A DNA stretch of 64,000 nucleotides from Streptomyces spectabilis. GTDB lineage: Bacteria > Actinomycetota > Actinomycetes > Streptomycetales > Streptomycetaceae. Made by a program: the position numbers and the translations under genes. The notes below the pieces were generated by a model. It saw only the letters and a list, made by a program, of their open reading frames with translations, had not been told where the DNA came from and searched no databases. Location: positions 8,752,501-8,816,500 of the forward strand of contig NZ_CP023690.1 in NCBI RefSeq assembly GCF_008704795.1. The letters run 5' to 3'. Below are positions 50,897 to 59,814 of the stretch, one piece after another. Positions within the stretch are counted from its first letter, which is position 1. Each line of letters opens with the position of its first letter.

Positions 50897-51727
50897 ATGC
50901 ACTCCACCACCCCGCCACGGGGCACGAAACGCGGAGCGGTCCGGCTGACGAGCCGGGGCCGGATCGCCCTGATCGCGACCGGAGCCGTCGCGGCGGCCAC
51001 CGCCGTGGCGGTCCCGCTGCTCCTCCCGGACGACGACGAACCAGCGCGGCCCAGGACGCTGACGATCCCCGAGGGCTGGCGCGCCGGCCAGGTGTACGAA
51101 GCCGTCGACGCGGCCCTGAAGCTCTCCAAGGGCACCACGAAGAAGGCCGTCGACGGAGCGGGCCTCAAGCTCCCCGGCGACGCGGGCGGCAACCCCGAGG
51201 GCTATCTCTTCCCGGCCACCTACCCCATCAGCTCCCAGTCGACCCCGGCGTCCGTCCTGTCGTACATGGTGGACACCGCGAACAAGAAGTTCAGCGGCGG
51301 CCACGTCACCGCGGGCGCCGACCGGAACGCGGTGAACGTCTACCAGACCGTCACCATCGCCAGCATGATCGAGGCCGAGGCGGGCTCCCAGGAGGAGATG
51401 GGCAAGGTCGCCCGCGTCATCTACAACCGCCTCGACCGGGGCATGCCGCTGCAGATGGACTCCACGATCAACTACGCCCTCGACCGCTCCACGCTCAAGA
51501 CCACCACGCGTGACACCAAGCTCAAGAGCCCCTACAACACCTACGCCCGCATGGGCCTGCCGCCCACCCCGATCGGCAACCCCGGCGAGGCCGCGATGCG
51601 CGCCGCGACGAACCCGACGCCCGGGGACTGGCTGTACTTCGTGACGGTCAAGCCGGGGGACACCCGGTTCACCGCGAACTACGAGGAGCAGCAGCGCAAC
51701 GTGGCGGAGTTCAACAGGAACCAATGA
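50897..51727 (+). CDS. Endolytic transglycosylase, MltG/YceG-like, short form
   Basis: This 276-residue membrane-anchored murein hydrolase has a basic N-terminus, one membrane helix (about 24-45) and the YceG domain: IPEGWRAGQVYEAV, GYLFPATYPIS, IASMIEAEAGSQEEMGKVARVIYNRL with the catalytic Glu, then MPLQMDSTINYAL, SPYNTYARMGLPPTPIGNPGEAA and GDWLYFVTV. MltG cuts nascent glycan strands and limits their length. The protein is shorter than canonical MltG and lacks a long cytoplasmic domain; it may be a second copy beside a housekeeping gene. The gap before it contains a weak GGAGGAGGAAG stretch but no gene. Confidence 0.9.
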   Translation: MHSTTPPRGTKRGAVRLTSRGRIALIATGAVAAATAVAVPLLLPDDDEPARPRTLTIPEGWRAGQVYEAVDAALKLSKGTTKKAVDGAGLKLPGDAGGNPEGYLFPATYPISSQSTPASVLSYMVDTANKKFSGGHVTAGADRNAVNVYQTVTIASMIEAEAGSQEEMGKVARVIYNRLDRGMPLQMDSTINYALDRSTLKTTTRDTKLKSPYNTYARMGLPPTPIGNPGEAAMRAATNPTPGDWLYFVTVKPGDTRFTANYEEQQRNVAEFNRNQ

Positions 51728-51870
51728 CCGGCGGGGGAGGTGGATTCAGGTAGGCCGGAAGTCGTCTTCGCGACCCCGTGCCCCATTGATGGCTCGTCGC
51801 ATCGTCGCTTCCATGGCTCTCCTGGCGGCGCCCACGCCGCCGGTCCGGCCGACGAGGGGGATGGCGAAGG

Positions 51871-54750
51871 ATGCGCAAGCGCGGCGCCCGCGTGGCGAGG
51901 GCCAGGAGAGCCAGGAGATCCAGAGCGCGGCGGGGTGGCTTATCCGGTGCGGCGGCGCTGATCAGCGCCGCCGCACTCGTCGTTTCGACGGCCCCCGCCG
52001 AGGCGGCGCCCGGCGGGAAGGTGCCGCCGCCGAGCCCCGGCGAGGTCATCCCGGGGCAAGAGACGAAGACCCCGTCCCTGGTGGACGGCATCAGGGAGAA
52101 GGCGCCGCGGGCGACGAGCGCGGCGGACGCCGCCCGCGCGCACCTGGAGCAGAAGGAGAGCCGCTACCGCATCGCCGAGCCCGGCCGCGACCTGAAGTCC
52201 GCGCGGACCACCACGGCGCCGGGCGGCCAGGAGACCGTACGGCTCCAGCAGAAGCACCGGGGCGTGGCCGTCCTGGGCGGCCAGTACGTCGTGCGGATGG
52301 AGCACGAGGGCGGCGAACGCGTCGTCACCGGCACCTCCGGCAAGTACTTCACCGGGCTGCGGACCGGCACGGCCGCCGAGGTCAGCGCGGAGGTCGCCGT
52401 CGAGCGGGCCGTCGACAGCGTGCTCACGGACCTGACCACGAAGAACTTCACCCGCAAGGCCGGGGCCGACGAGGCCGACGACGGCGAGCTGCCCCTCAAG
52501 GGCACCGCCCGCGGCCTCGTCGTGCTGCCGAAGGGGGAGGGCGTCCTCACCCGGCACGTCACCGTCCGCGGTACCGACCCGGCCACCGGCGAACCCGTGC
52601 TGCGCGAGGTCTACGTCGACGCGCGCGCCGGGTACCCCGTCCTCCAGTACAGCGGTATCAAGACGTTCGGGAGCGGCACGGGACCGCACGCGACGGGCCG
52701 GGCACCCGCGGCGCGCCCCGCCGCACGGGTGCGGGCGGAGCCGCGCGAGCGGGGCTCCGGCGTCAAGCTGGACGGCGAGTCCGTCGCCCTGGACGTGGAG
52801 CGCGACACCTGGCGCGGGCAGTACGTGCTGCGCGACACCACCCGCATACCGGACGACGAGGGCTGGGGCCGCACCCTGTCCACCTGGGACGCGCGCGACA
52901 CGTCCGTCGGCGAGGTGATCGGCCAGTGGCCGCCGGGCATCCAGGAGTTCGGCTCGCCGACCACCGCCTTCGGCAAGGACGCGACCGACGCGGGCGCGGT
53001 GGACGCGCACTGGGGCGGCGCGCGGGTCTTCGACTACTTCAAGGACAAGCACGGCCGCGTCAGCCTCGACGGGCACGGCATGACCGTCAACTCCCTGGTG
53101 GGCGTGGTGAACGGCGGACACCCGTACGTCAACGCCTTCTGGGACGGCGAGAAGATGGTGTACGGCAACGGCGACGAGGAGTACCGGCCGCTGTCCGCGG
53201 GCCTGGACGTCGTCGGCCACGAGATGACCCACGGCGTCGTCGAGCACACCGCGGCCCTGGTGTACGCGGGGCAGTCCGGCGCCCTGAACGAGGCGATCGC
53301 CGACTACTTCGGCAACGCCATCGAGACGGGCGCGTACGGCGTCCCCACCGCCGACCCCGACTCGGGCCTGGTCGGCGACCGCCTGTGCCGCACCAGGTCC
53401 CCGCGTGACTGCGCCTTCCGCGATCTGAACGACGGCCGGAACACCGCCAAGCACTTCCTCGGCGTCGGCTTCGGCACCGACAACGGCGGCGTGCACCTCA
53501 ACTCCACCATCTTCGCCGGGGCGCTCTGGGACGCCCGCGAGGACCTCGGCGACACCCTCGCCGACAAGATCGTGTACCGGGCGCTCGCCCAGTACCTGAC
53601 CCCGCTCGACGGCTTCATCGAGGGCCGGGCCGCGGTGCTCGCCGCCGCCGGGGACCTGAACGCCGACGCGGGGCAACTGAAGGCCCTGCACCGCGCCTTC
53701 AACGCCCACGGCATCGTGCCCGGCTGGGAGCTGGCCCTCGGCGTGGACTCCGACACGCTGCTCGACCGGGTCAACACCCATGACACCCGCCTCGGTTCGG
53801 GCGGCGCCTGGTGGACCGCGTCCCGGTCGAACGAGGCGGGCTCCGAGCCGTACTCGGTGTGGGCCGGACGCGCGGACGGCAGCGGCCAGCCCAAGCTGAT
53901 GAGCCCCAACGACGGCCGCTACCACGTCAATCCGGCCACCGACGGCAAGACGGTGGTGTGGCAGGCGCACGGGCCCACCGGCGTGGACGTACTCGCCCGG
54001 CCGCTCGCGGGCGGCCCGGTCAAGAAGCTCTGGCACAACAGCCGGGGCGTCGCCGACGCCGTGGACATCGACGGCGACGTCGTGACGTTCTCGCACTACA
54101 ACCACGGCGGCCGGCAGGGCGTGACCTATCTGAGCCTGAAGGACCCGGCGAACAAGGTCAGCTTCGGCGGCGGCACCTACCACCGCTCCTACTTCCCGTC
54201 CGTGAGCGACGGCAAGGTCGCCTACCAGGAACGGCGCCGGGTGCGCGCCGAGTACGCGTACACCACGCGGCTCGTCGACGTCGCCACCGGCGAGAGCACG
54301 GTGGTCGAGCAGGTGCCGGGCAGTACCGGCCTCGGCCCGACGGCCGTCACCGGCACGCACGTCTTCTGGCTGCGCGACGCCGTCCAGGGCGACGGGACGA
54401 CCTCCCTGCGCCGCGCGGACATCGACGGCTCGCACCTCGTCGACCTCACCCCCGAGGACGCGCCCGGCGCGCTGAACGCGTACGACCTGACGGCCTCCGA
54501 CGAGGCGGTGACCGTCGGCGCCCGGCTGCCCGACACGACGTGGCGCAACGAGACGCTGGCCAAGCTCTGGCAGTTCGCCGCCAGCGGCGACCCGAAGGAC
54601 CCGGCCACGCGCAAGGGCCGTGTCTCCTGCAACCGCGGCGAGCAGCTGTCCGCCGCCGCCGGGCCCGGCAGCCAGGTGGTGTGGATCGACGCGACCACCG
54701 GCATCAGCGAGGTCGTGACACGCAAGCGGCCTGCCGGTACCTGCTCCTGA
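51871..54750 (+). CDS. Secreted M4 (thermolysin-like) zinc metalloprotease with C-terminal beta-propeller
   Basis: This 959-residue exported protease has an Arg-rich signal peptide ending near APAEAA, an FTP/PepSY-type propeptide (about 70-290) and the M4 catalytic domain with HEMTH (450-454) and the third zinc ligand Glu474 in GALNEAIADYFG. The catalytic domain continues to about 620 (NNGGVHLNSTIFAGALW; a His of the NGGVHLNS motif stabilises the transition state). The last 320 residues form repeated strand pairs of the WD40/TolB-like beta-propeller type, an unusual addition to M4 enzymes that may bind substrate or cell wall. The ATG has GAGGGG ten bases upstream. An 8-bp tandem repeat follows the stop. 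Confidence 0.93.
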   Translation: MRKRGARVARARRARRSRARRGGLSGAAALISAAALVVSTAPAEAAPGGKVPPPSPGEVIPGQETKTPSLVDGIREKAPRATSAADAARAHLEQKESRYRIAEPGRDLKSARTTTAPGGQETVRLQQKHRGVAVLGGQYVVRMEHEGGERVVTGTSGKYFTGLRTGTAAEVSAEVAVERAVDSVLTDLTTKNFTRKAGADEADDGELPLKGTARGLVVLPKGEGVLTRHVTVRGTDPATGEPVLREVYVDARAGYPVLQYSGIKTFGSGTGPHATGRAPAARPAARVRAEPRERGSGVKLDGESVALDVERDTWRGQYVLRDTTRIPDDEGWGRTLSTWDARDTSVGEVIGQWPPGIQEFGSPTTAFGKDATDAGAVDAHWGGARVFDYFKDKHGRVSLDGHGMTVNSLVGVVNGGHPYVNAFWDGEKMVYGNGDEEYRPLSAGLDVVGHEMTHGVVEHTAALVYAGQSGALNEAIADYFGNAIETGAYGVPTADPDSGLVGDRLCRTRSPRDCAFRDLNDGRNTAKHFLGVGFGTDNGGVHLNSTIFAGALWDAREDLGDTLADKIVYRALAQYLTPLDGFIEGRAAVLAAAGDLNADAGQLKALHRAFNAHGIVPGWELALGVDSDTLLDRVNTHDTRLGSGGAWWTASRSNEAGSEPYSVWAGRADGSGQPKLMSPNDGRYHVNPATDGKTVVWQAHGPTGVDVLARPLAGGPVKKLWHNSRGVADAVDIDGDVVTFSHYNHGGRQGVTYLSLKDPANKVSFGGGTYHRSYFPSVSDGKVAYQERRRVRAEYAYTTRLVDVATGESTVVEQVPGSTGLGPTAVTGTHVFWLRDAVQGDGTTSLRRADIDGSHLVDLTPEDAPGALNAYDLTASDEAVTVGARLPDTTWRNETLAKLWQFAASGDPKDPATRKGRVSCNRGEQLSAAAGPGSQVVWIDATTGISEVVTRKRPAGTCS

Positions 54751-54798
54751 CGCCCTGACGCCCTGACGCCCTGACGCCCTGACGCCCTGACGCCCTGA
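54751..54798 (+). repeat. 8-bp tandem repeat, six units, between two protease genes
   Basis: CGCCCTGA occurs six times in perfect tandem immediately after the M4 protease stop codon. A partial unit containing the stop (TCCTGA) precedes it. The array fills most of the 74-base gap to the subtilase gene, so changes in copy number would alter spacing without touching either protein. Confidence 0.95.
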
Positions 54799-54824
54799 CG
54801 TCCCCCCACGAAAGGTTCAGGTGC

Positions 54825-56105
54825 ATGATCATGAAGAGAACCACGCGCCGCCGTGCGGCCGCCGTCCTGTCCGCCGCGACGCTCGCCGGGGGCCTCCAGC
54901 TCGGTGCCGCGCCCGCCACCGGGGCCGCTCCGCGCGGCGGACCGGCGGCGGGGGACCTGCGTCTCGCCGGTGCCGGGGAGGCGGCCGTGCCGGACGGCTG
55001 GATCGTGGTCCTGAAGGACACGAGGGCGCGCGCCGTGCCCGGTGTGGCGCGCGACCTCGTCGAGCGGTCCGGCGGAGCGCGGCTCGGGCACGTGTACCGG
55101 GCCGCCCTGCACGGCTTCTCCGCGACGATGAGCCGGGCACGGGCCGAGCGCGTGTCCGCCGACTCGCGGGTCGCCTACGTCCGCCAGGACACGCGGGTAC
55201 GCCTCGACGCGAAGGACCTCGACGAGAGGGCCATCGACGAGACGCAGCCGAACGCCCCGTGGGGCCTCGACCGGATCGATCAGCGCCTTCTTCCGCTGTC
55301 CGGCACGTACACGTACCGCACCACCGCTCCCGATGTCCGCGTGTACGTCATCGACACCGGGCTGCGCACCACGCACCAGGAGTTCGGCGGGCGGGCCTCG
55401 GTCGGCGTCGACACCGTGGGCGACGGGCAGAACGGCAACGACTGCCACGGCCACGGCACCCACGTCGGCGGCATCGCCGCCGGCCGGACCTACGGCGTCG
55501 CCAAGCAGGCCAGGGTGGTGGCCGTGCGGGTCCTGAACTGCCAGGGCTCGGCCACCACGGCAGGTGTCGTCGCGGGCGTCGACTGGGTGACCGGCCAGAA
55601 GGCGAGGCCCGCCGTGGCGAACATGAGCATCGGCGGCCAGGCCAGCGACGTCCTCGACAACGCCGTGCGCAACTCGATCCGCTCCGGTGTCACGTACGCG
55701 GTGTCGGCGGGCAGCGCGGGCTCGTCCACGGGCGCCTGCTCCACCTCGCCCGCGCGGCTGCCCGAGGCCGTCACCGTCGGCGCGAGCGACCGCGCGGACC
55801 GCCGTGCCTCCTCGTCCAACCACGGCCAGTGCGTGTCCCTCTTCGCGCCCGGAGTGCAGATCCCGTCGGCCTGGAAGGACAGCGACACCTCGACCAACAC
55901 CATCAGCGGGACGTCCATGGCGACCGCCCACGTGGCGGGAGCGGCCGCCCTGCACCTCGCCTTCCGCCCCGCGGACACCCCGGCGCAGGTGAAGCGCGGC
56001 CTCGTCGACAACGCGACGACGGGCGTGCTCCAGGGCACTCCGCCGGTGGTGCCGAACAAGCTCCTGTACACCCTGTACCTGCCGAAACCGGGGCACAGCG
56101 TATGA
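54825..56105 (+). CDS. Secreted S8 serine protease (subtilase) with altered oxyanion residue
   Basis: This 426-residue exported protein has a signal peptide ending near ATGAAP, an I9 inhibitor-type propeptide (about 55-130, WIVVLKDTRAR...HGFSATMS) and a proteinase-K-like catalytic domain. The triad is Asp177 (VIDTG), His210 (HGHGTHVGG) and Ser364 (GTSMATAHVAG). The oxyanion-hole asparagine, normally in AGN, reads AGS (Ser297), so activity may be reduced or specificity changed. It is 74 bases downstream of the M4 protease and probably co-expressed. ATG 54831 is an alternative start; 54825 sits nine bases after AAAGG. Confidence 0.93.
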   Translation: MIMKRTTRRRAAAVLSAATLAGGLQLGAAPATGAAPRGGPAAGDLRLAGAGEAAVPDGWIVVLKDTRARAVPGVARDLVERSGGARLGHVYRAALHGFSATMSRARAERVSADSRVAYVRQDTRVRLDAKDLDERAIDETQPNAPWGLDRIDQRLLPLSGTYTYRTTAPDVRVYVIDTGLRTTHQEFGGRASVGVDTVGDGQNGNDCHGHGTHVGGIAAGRTYGVAKQARVVAVRVLNCQGSATTAGVVAGVDWVTGQKARPAVANMSIGGQASDVLDNAVRNSIRSGVTYAVSAGSAGSSTGACSTSPARLPEAVTVGASDRADRRASSSNHGQCVSLFAPGVQIPSAWKDSDTSTNTISGTSMATAHVAGAAALHLAFRPADTPAQVKRGLVDNATTGVLQGTPPVVPNKLLYTLYLPKPGHSV

Positions 56106-56169
56106 GACCAGCGACGTCGGCGCCGTCGGCGGCTGAGCGTGTCCGCCGGGGCGGCCGGGGCCGCGGCCG

Positions 56170-56506
56170 CTGACTGAGCGCGAGACCGGCCTGGTCACCC
56201 CGATGATCCGGGAGAGCGCGAACGAGCCCGCCACCGCGCTGTGGCCCCTCACGGACGTACCAGCTGCACCTGATGAGCACCCTCGACAGGGAGCAGATAG
56301 AGGGCGGCGTGCACACCATCGCCGACCCCGGCACGAGCTACCCCGCCAAGGACGGCTGGCTGCCGCGCAGCCGGACCGGTCTGTGGATCATCAACAGCAT
56401 CGGGCGCGTGCGGGTCGAGGGCCGTCTCCTCGACGTCGTCGCCCTCTCCCAGGACCAGCTCTCGCAGACGCTCGACGCGCGCGAGCGGCGGGTCAGCCGC
56501 CCGTAG
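56170..56506 (+). pseudogene. Remnant of a serine hydrolase / class A beta-lactamase-like protein
   Basis: Two pieces in different frames recall the C-terminal half of penicillin-recognising serine hydrolases. The first (56170-56246) reads TERETGLVTPMIRESANEPATALW, like the segment around the SDN motif. After a frame change near 56247-56270 the second reads YQLHLMSTLDREQIEGGV...GTSYPAKDGWLPR...LWIINSIGRV, like the KTG/WxxNSxG strand region. The catalytic SxxK region is absent. A large deletion plus frameshift best explains this. The final bases overlap the end of the opposite FAD monooxygenase gene. Confidence 0.75.
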
Positions 56507-57686
56507 CCGCGCGGAAGGCCGAGGTGATGGCGTCGATGGCGCCCGCCCCGGAGTGCGCGGACTCGTGCATGCGGCGACTGGCCCGCACGATGCGCGCCGT
56601 GGCCTCCCCGCGCTCCGTCTCGTACGCGGTCAGGGCCGCGCGCGGGTCGTCGGCGGCGGCCAGGTGGTCGGCGAGGACGCCCGCGTCGATGATCGCCTGC
56701 GTCGCGCCGTTGGCACCCACGGGGTACATGGGGTGCGCGGCGTCCCCGAGCAGCGTCACCCGGCCCTCGCCCCAGCGCGGCAGCGGATCGCGGTCCACCA
56801 TCGGGTAGCGCAGGACCAGCGCGCTGCCGGTGACCAGGTCGTGGACGAGTCGGCCGCCGATCCGCCAGCCCTCGAAGTGGGGCAGGACGTCCTCGGGGCG
56901 CGCCGGGGCGTTCCAGTCGGCGGCCGCCGGGTCCAGCGGCCCCGGCTCGGCCTCGGTCACCAGGGCCACCCAGTTGAGCAGCGACCGGCCGCGGTCGTCG
57001 GCGGGGCGCGAGATCGGGTATGCCAGGAACTGCGCGCCGTGTCTGCCGTCGGGGCGCGGGCCGTCCGTGGCGATGACCGCCGAGCGGCCCGTGAGGAAGC
57101 GCTCGGTCTCCAGGACGCCCCGCCACATCCGCACCCCCGACCACAGCACCGGGCCCTGCTCGGGGTGGAGCGCGGCCCGCACCGCCGAGTGCAGCCCGTC
57201 CGCGCCGACCAGCAGCCCGGTGCTCAGGACCGATGCGGCGTCCGTGGCCCGGTCGGTGACCCGGACGCGGACCTCCTCCTCGCTCTGGATAAAGCGTTCT
57301 ACTCGGACGCCGGTACGTACCGCCTCCGCGCCGAGCCGCTCGCGCACGGCGTCGAGCAGCAGCATCTGCAACTCGCCGCGGTGCACGGAGTACTGCGGCC
57401 GCCGGTAGCCGCGCGCGAGCCCCCGCGGATCCGTGAACATCAGCTCGTCCCGCGAGTCGGCGTACCGGTGCTCGGCGGTCGGGATGGCGACGGCGGCGAG
57501 GGCGTCGCCCAGGCCCAGCTCGGTGAGGACCCCCACAGCCTGCGGCTGGATGTTGATGCCGACGCCGAGCGGCCGTATCTCGCGGACGCTGTCGACGACG
57601 GTGGCGTCGATCCCGGCGGCGTGCAGGCTCAGGGCGGCGGTGAGGCCGCCGATGCCCGCGCCCGCGATGAGGACATGGCTGTTCAT
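56493..57686 (-). CDS. FAD-dependent aromatic monooxygenase (UbiH/PHBH type)
   Basis: This 397-residue flavoprotein hydroxylase starts with the dinucleotide-binding motif VLIAGAGIGGLTAALSLHAAG, has a central DG-type motif (LLVGADGLHSAVRAAL) and the FAD-ribityl motif VTLLGDAAHPMYPVGANGATQAIIDA. Such enzymes use NADPH or NADH and O2 to hydroxylate aromatic or polyketide-like substrates. It is divergent from an MFS exporter with a 258-base gap between them, an arrangement often used for modifying and exporting the same compound. The start at 57686 (MNSHVLIAG) places the nucleotide fold at the N-terminus. Confidence 0.92.
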   Translation of the reverse strand: MNSHVLIAGAGIGGLTAALSLHAAGIDATVVDSVREIRPLGVGINIQPQAVGVLTELGLGDALAAVAIPTAEHRYADSRDELMFTDPRGLARGYRRPQYSVHRGELQMLLLDAVRERLGAEAVRTGVRVERFIQSEEEVRVRVTDRATDAASVLSTGLLVGADGLHSAVRAALHPEQGPVLWSGVRMWRGVLETERFLTGRSAVIATDGPRPDGRHGAQFLAYPISRPADDRGRSLLNWVALVTEAEPGPLDPAAADWNAPARPEDVLPHFEGWRIGGRLVHDLVTGSALVLRYPMVDRDPLPRWGEGRVTLLGDAAHPMYPVGANGATQAIIDAGVLADHLAAADDPRAALTAYETERGEATARIVRASRRMHESAHSGAGAIDAITSAFRAATGG

Positions 57687-57875
57687 GGGCTTGGCTCCCG
57701 TGAAGTGCGGTGAAGTGCGGTGCCGCTGACGCTTCGTGCGGCCGCTGTCGTGTCCTTCCACGGTCGGCGGCGCCGGGACAGAAGTCCAACAGCTGGATCT
57801 GCTGCGAGCGAGCACCCCTGCTTATCGCACACCCCCATAAATGCGGCTTTCAGGTGAATAGGTCATACTCGGCTA

Positions 57876-57896
57876 CGAGCGCCACACCGGCGCTCG
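57876..57896. promoter_or_regulatory. Palindrome in the monooxygenase/MFS divergent gap
   Basis: CGAGCGCC and GGCGCTCG form a perfect 8-bp inverted repeat with a 5-base spacer, 48 bases before the MFS start. It could be the operator of a dimeric repressor controlling both divergent genes, but no regulator gene is adjacent in the window. Confidence 0.45.
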
Positions 57897-57944
57897 AACC
57901 ACGCCTGCCCCGCCCGCCTCACGCGTGCGCGGGGCCCCGAAGGG

Positions 57945-59486
57945 ATGAGATATCCCGTGGCCCGTGACCTGAACTCCTCAGGCCCCGCCGCGGAAAGCCG
58001 CCCGACGCCCGCTCCGGGACGTTGGGCCGCACTCGCTGTGCTGTGCGCCAGCCTGCTCCTGGTGGCCATGGACGCCACCATCCTCAACGTGGCGCTGCCG
58101 TCACTGATCGACGACATGCGGCCGACCGCCGTGCAACAGCTGTGGATCATCGACATCTACGGCCTCGTCCTCGGCGGTCTGCTCGTGACCTCCGGCGCGG
58201 TCAGCGACCGTTTCGGACGCAAACGGCTCTTCCTGATCGGCTTCGTGCTGTTCGGCCTCGCCTCCGTCGTCGCCGCGACCGCCGCGACGCCCGCGCAACT
58301 CATCGCCGGGCGCGTGCTGCTCGGCATCGGCGGCGCGATGGTCATGCCGTCGACGCTCTCGCTCATCCGCAGCGTCTTCACCGACCCGCGCGAACGGACC
58401 CTCGCCATCGGCATCTGGGCCGCGGTCGCGGGCGCGGGAGCCGCCGTCGGCCCGCTCGTCGGCGGGCTGCTCGTGGAGTCGCACGGCTGGTCGGCGGCGT
58501 TCTGGGTGAACGTGCCCGTCGTCGTGGTGACCGTGGTCGCGGGCGTCAGGCTGCTCCCCGAGTTCCGCAGCGCGGGCAACGGCCCCCTCGACTGGCCCGG
58601 CGCCGCGCTCTCCGTCGTCGGCGTGATCGCGCTCGCCTGGGGCATCAAGCACGTCGCCAAGGGCGGCCTCGCCGTCGGCGACCTGGCCATCCTGGCCCTC
58701 GGCCTGCTGCTCCTCGCGGTGTTCACCCGGCGCCAACTGACGCTCGCGGAGCCGCTCCTGGACGTGCGCCTGTTCACCCGCCGCGCGTTCACGGCCGCGG
58801 CGCTCGCGATCTTCCTCGCCATGCTCGCGATCGGCGCGGCCCTGTTCCTGATGTCGCTCTGGCTCCAGTACGTCCACGGGTACTCGCCGTTCGGCGCCGG
58901 GCTGCGGACACTGCCCGCGGCCGGCGCCATGCTCGTCGGCTCGCTGATCACGCCCTGGCTCATGGAGCGCTGCGGCGTACGGGCCGTGATGGCGCTCGGC
59001 CTCGGCGGCCTCATCGTCGGCTTCCTGGTGCTCGCCCTGTCGCCGGAACCCACGCCGTACGGCGTGGTGGCCGTGGTGTTCGTCGCGCTCGGCCTCGGCG
59101 ACGGACTCGCCGTCACCGCGTCCGCCGCCGTCCTCGTGTCCGCCGTCCCCGCCGAACGCGCGGGCCAGGCCGGTGCCGTGTCGGAGACCGCGTACGAACT
59201 CGGCATCGGGCTCGGTGTCGCGCTCCTCGGCTCGCTGCACGCCAGCGCCTACGCCGGGCACATGGACGGCCGCCCCACCGGGGCGCGGGAGTCCATCGGC
59301 GGCGCCGTCGAGACCGCCGAGACGCTGGGCGGTGCGGCGGGCACCCGTCTCCTGGACGCGGCCCGCGCGGCGTTCGAGTCCGCCCTGACGACCACGGCGT
59401 ACGTCAGTGTCGGCATCGTGACGGCGGTCGCCGTGCTCGTCGTGTGGCTGGTGCCGCGCGGCTTCCGGGCGAGCGGCGGGCACTGA
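57945..59486 (+). CDS. MFS transporter, DHA2 family (SmvA/QacA-like)
   Basis: This 513-residue exporter has about 14 membrane helices. The first helix holds the D1-type motif LLVAMDATILNVALPSL, motif A reads GAVSDRFGRKRLFLIG, motif B is GRVLLGIGGAMVMPSTLSLIR, and motif C is GAGAAVGPLVGGLL. These are hallmarks of 14-helix drug:proton antiporters such as QacA and SmvA, which export cationic compounds. It is divergent from the FAD monooxygenase. The start MRYPVARDLNSSG gives a 25-residue cytoplasmic leader; GTG 57957 is an alternative. Confidence 0.93.
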   Translation: MRYPVARDLNSSGPAAESRPTPAPGRWAALAVLCASLLLVAMDATILNVALPSLIDDMRPTAVQQLWIIDIYGLVLGGLLVTSGAVSDRFGRKRLFLIGFVLFGLASVVAATAATPAQLIAGRVLLGIGGAMVMPSTLSLIRSVFTDPRERTLAIGIWAAVAGAGAAVGPLVGGLLVESHGWSAAFWVNVPVVVVTVVAGVRLLPEFRSAGNGPLDWPGAALSVVGVIALAWGIKHVAKGGLAVGDLAILALGLLLLAVFTRRQLTLAEPLLDVRLFTRRAFTAAALAIFLAMLAIGAALFLMSLWLQYVHGYSPFGAGLRTLPAAGAMLVGSLITPWLMERCGVRAVMALGLGGLIVGFLVLALSPEPTPYGVVAVVFVALGLGDGLAVTASAAVLVSAVPAERAGQAGAVSETAYELGIGLGVALLGSLHASAYAGHMDGRPTGARESIGGAVETAETLGGAAGTRLLDAARAAFESALTTTAYVSVGIVTAVAVLVVWLVPRGFRASGGH

Positions 59487-59611
59487 CCCGCGCGCGGCAT
59501 CGGGCACTGACCTGGCGGATCGCACCCGCCCCCGCGGCGGACGCCATGATTCCACCGGTCCCCGGCGCGGCCGTACGCGCCGGGGCTCGGCCATCTCGGC
59601 CAACCCAGGTT

Positions 59612-59632
59612 TAATGCAGGGGAGTTGCATTA
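59612..59632. promoter_or_regulatory. Operator-like inverted repeat (TAATGCA-N7-TGCATTA)
   Basis: A perfect 7-bp inverted repeat with a 7-base spacer stands out as AT-rich in a GC-rich gap. Centre-to-centre spacing fits a dimeric DNA-binding protein. It lies about 185 bases before the STAS gene; the remaining gap (59487-59814) shows no gene and no other clear site. Confidence 0.55.
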
Positions 59633-59814
59633 TCTTGCGCCTGTCGGGTATGCCATAGGCACCACCGCGCCGCCCGTGCCCCCGGTGGCGCCGGCTCACC
59701 GCACAGACCGCTATCGATGTGGCCGGTCCCCGCTCCAGGCCGTTCGTCCATGGCCAGGAGACCGAGGGCCACCACACCCCGGATCCGCGCTCAAGGGCGC
59801 CACGAGGGGGAACG

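Noticed and set aside
54751..54798. CRISPR-like array
   Set aside because: The 8-bp units are directly adjacent without spacers, so this is a microsatellite.
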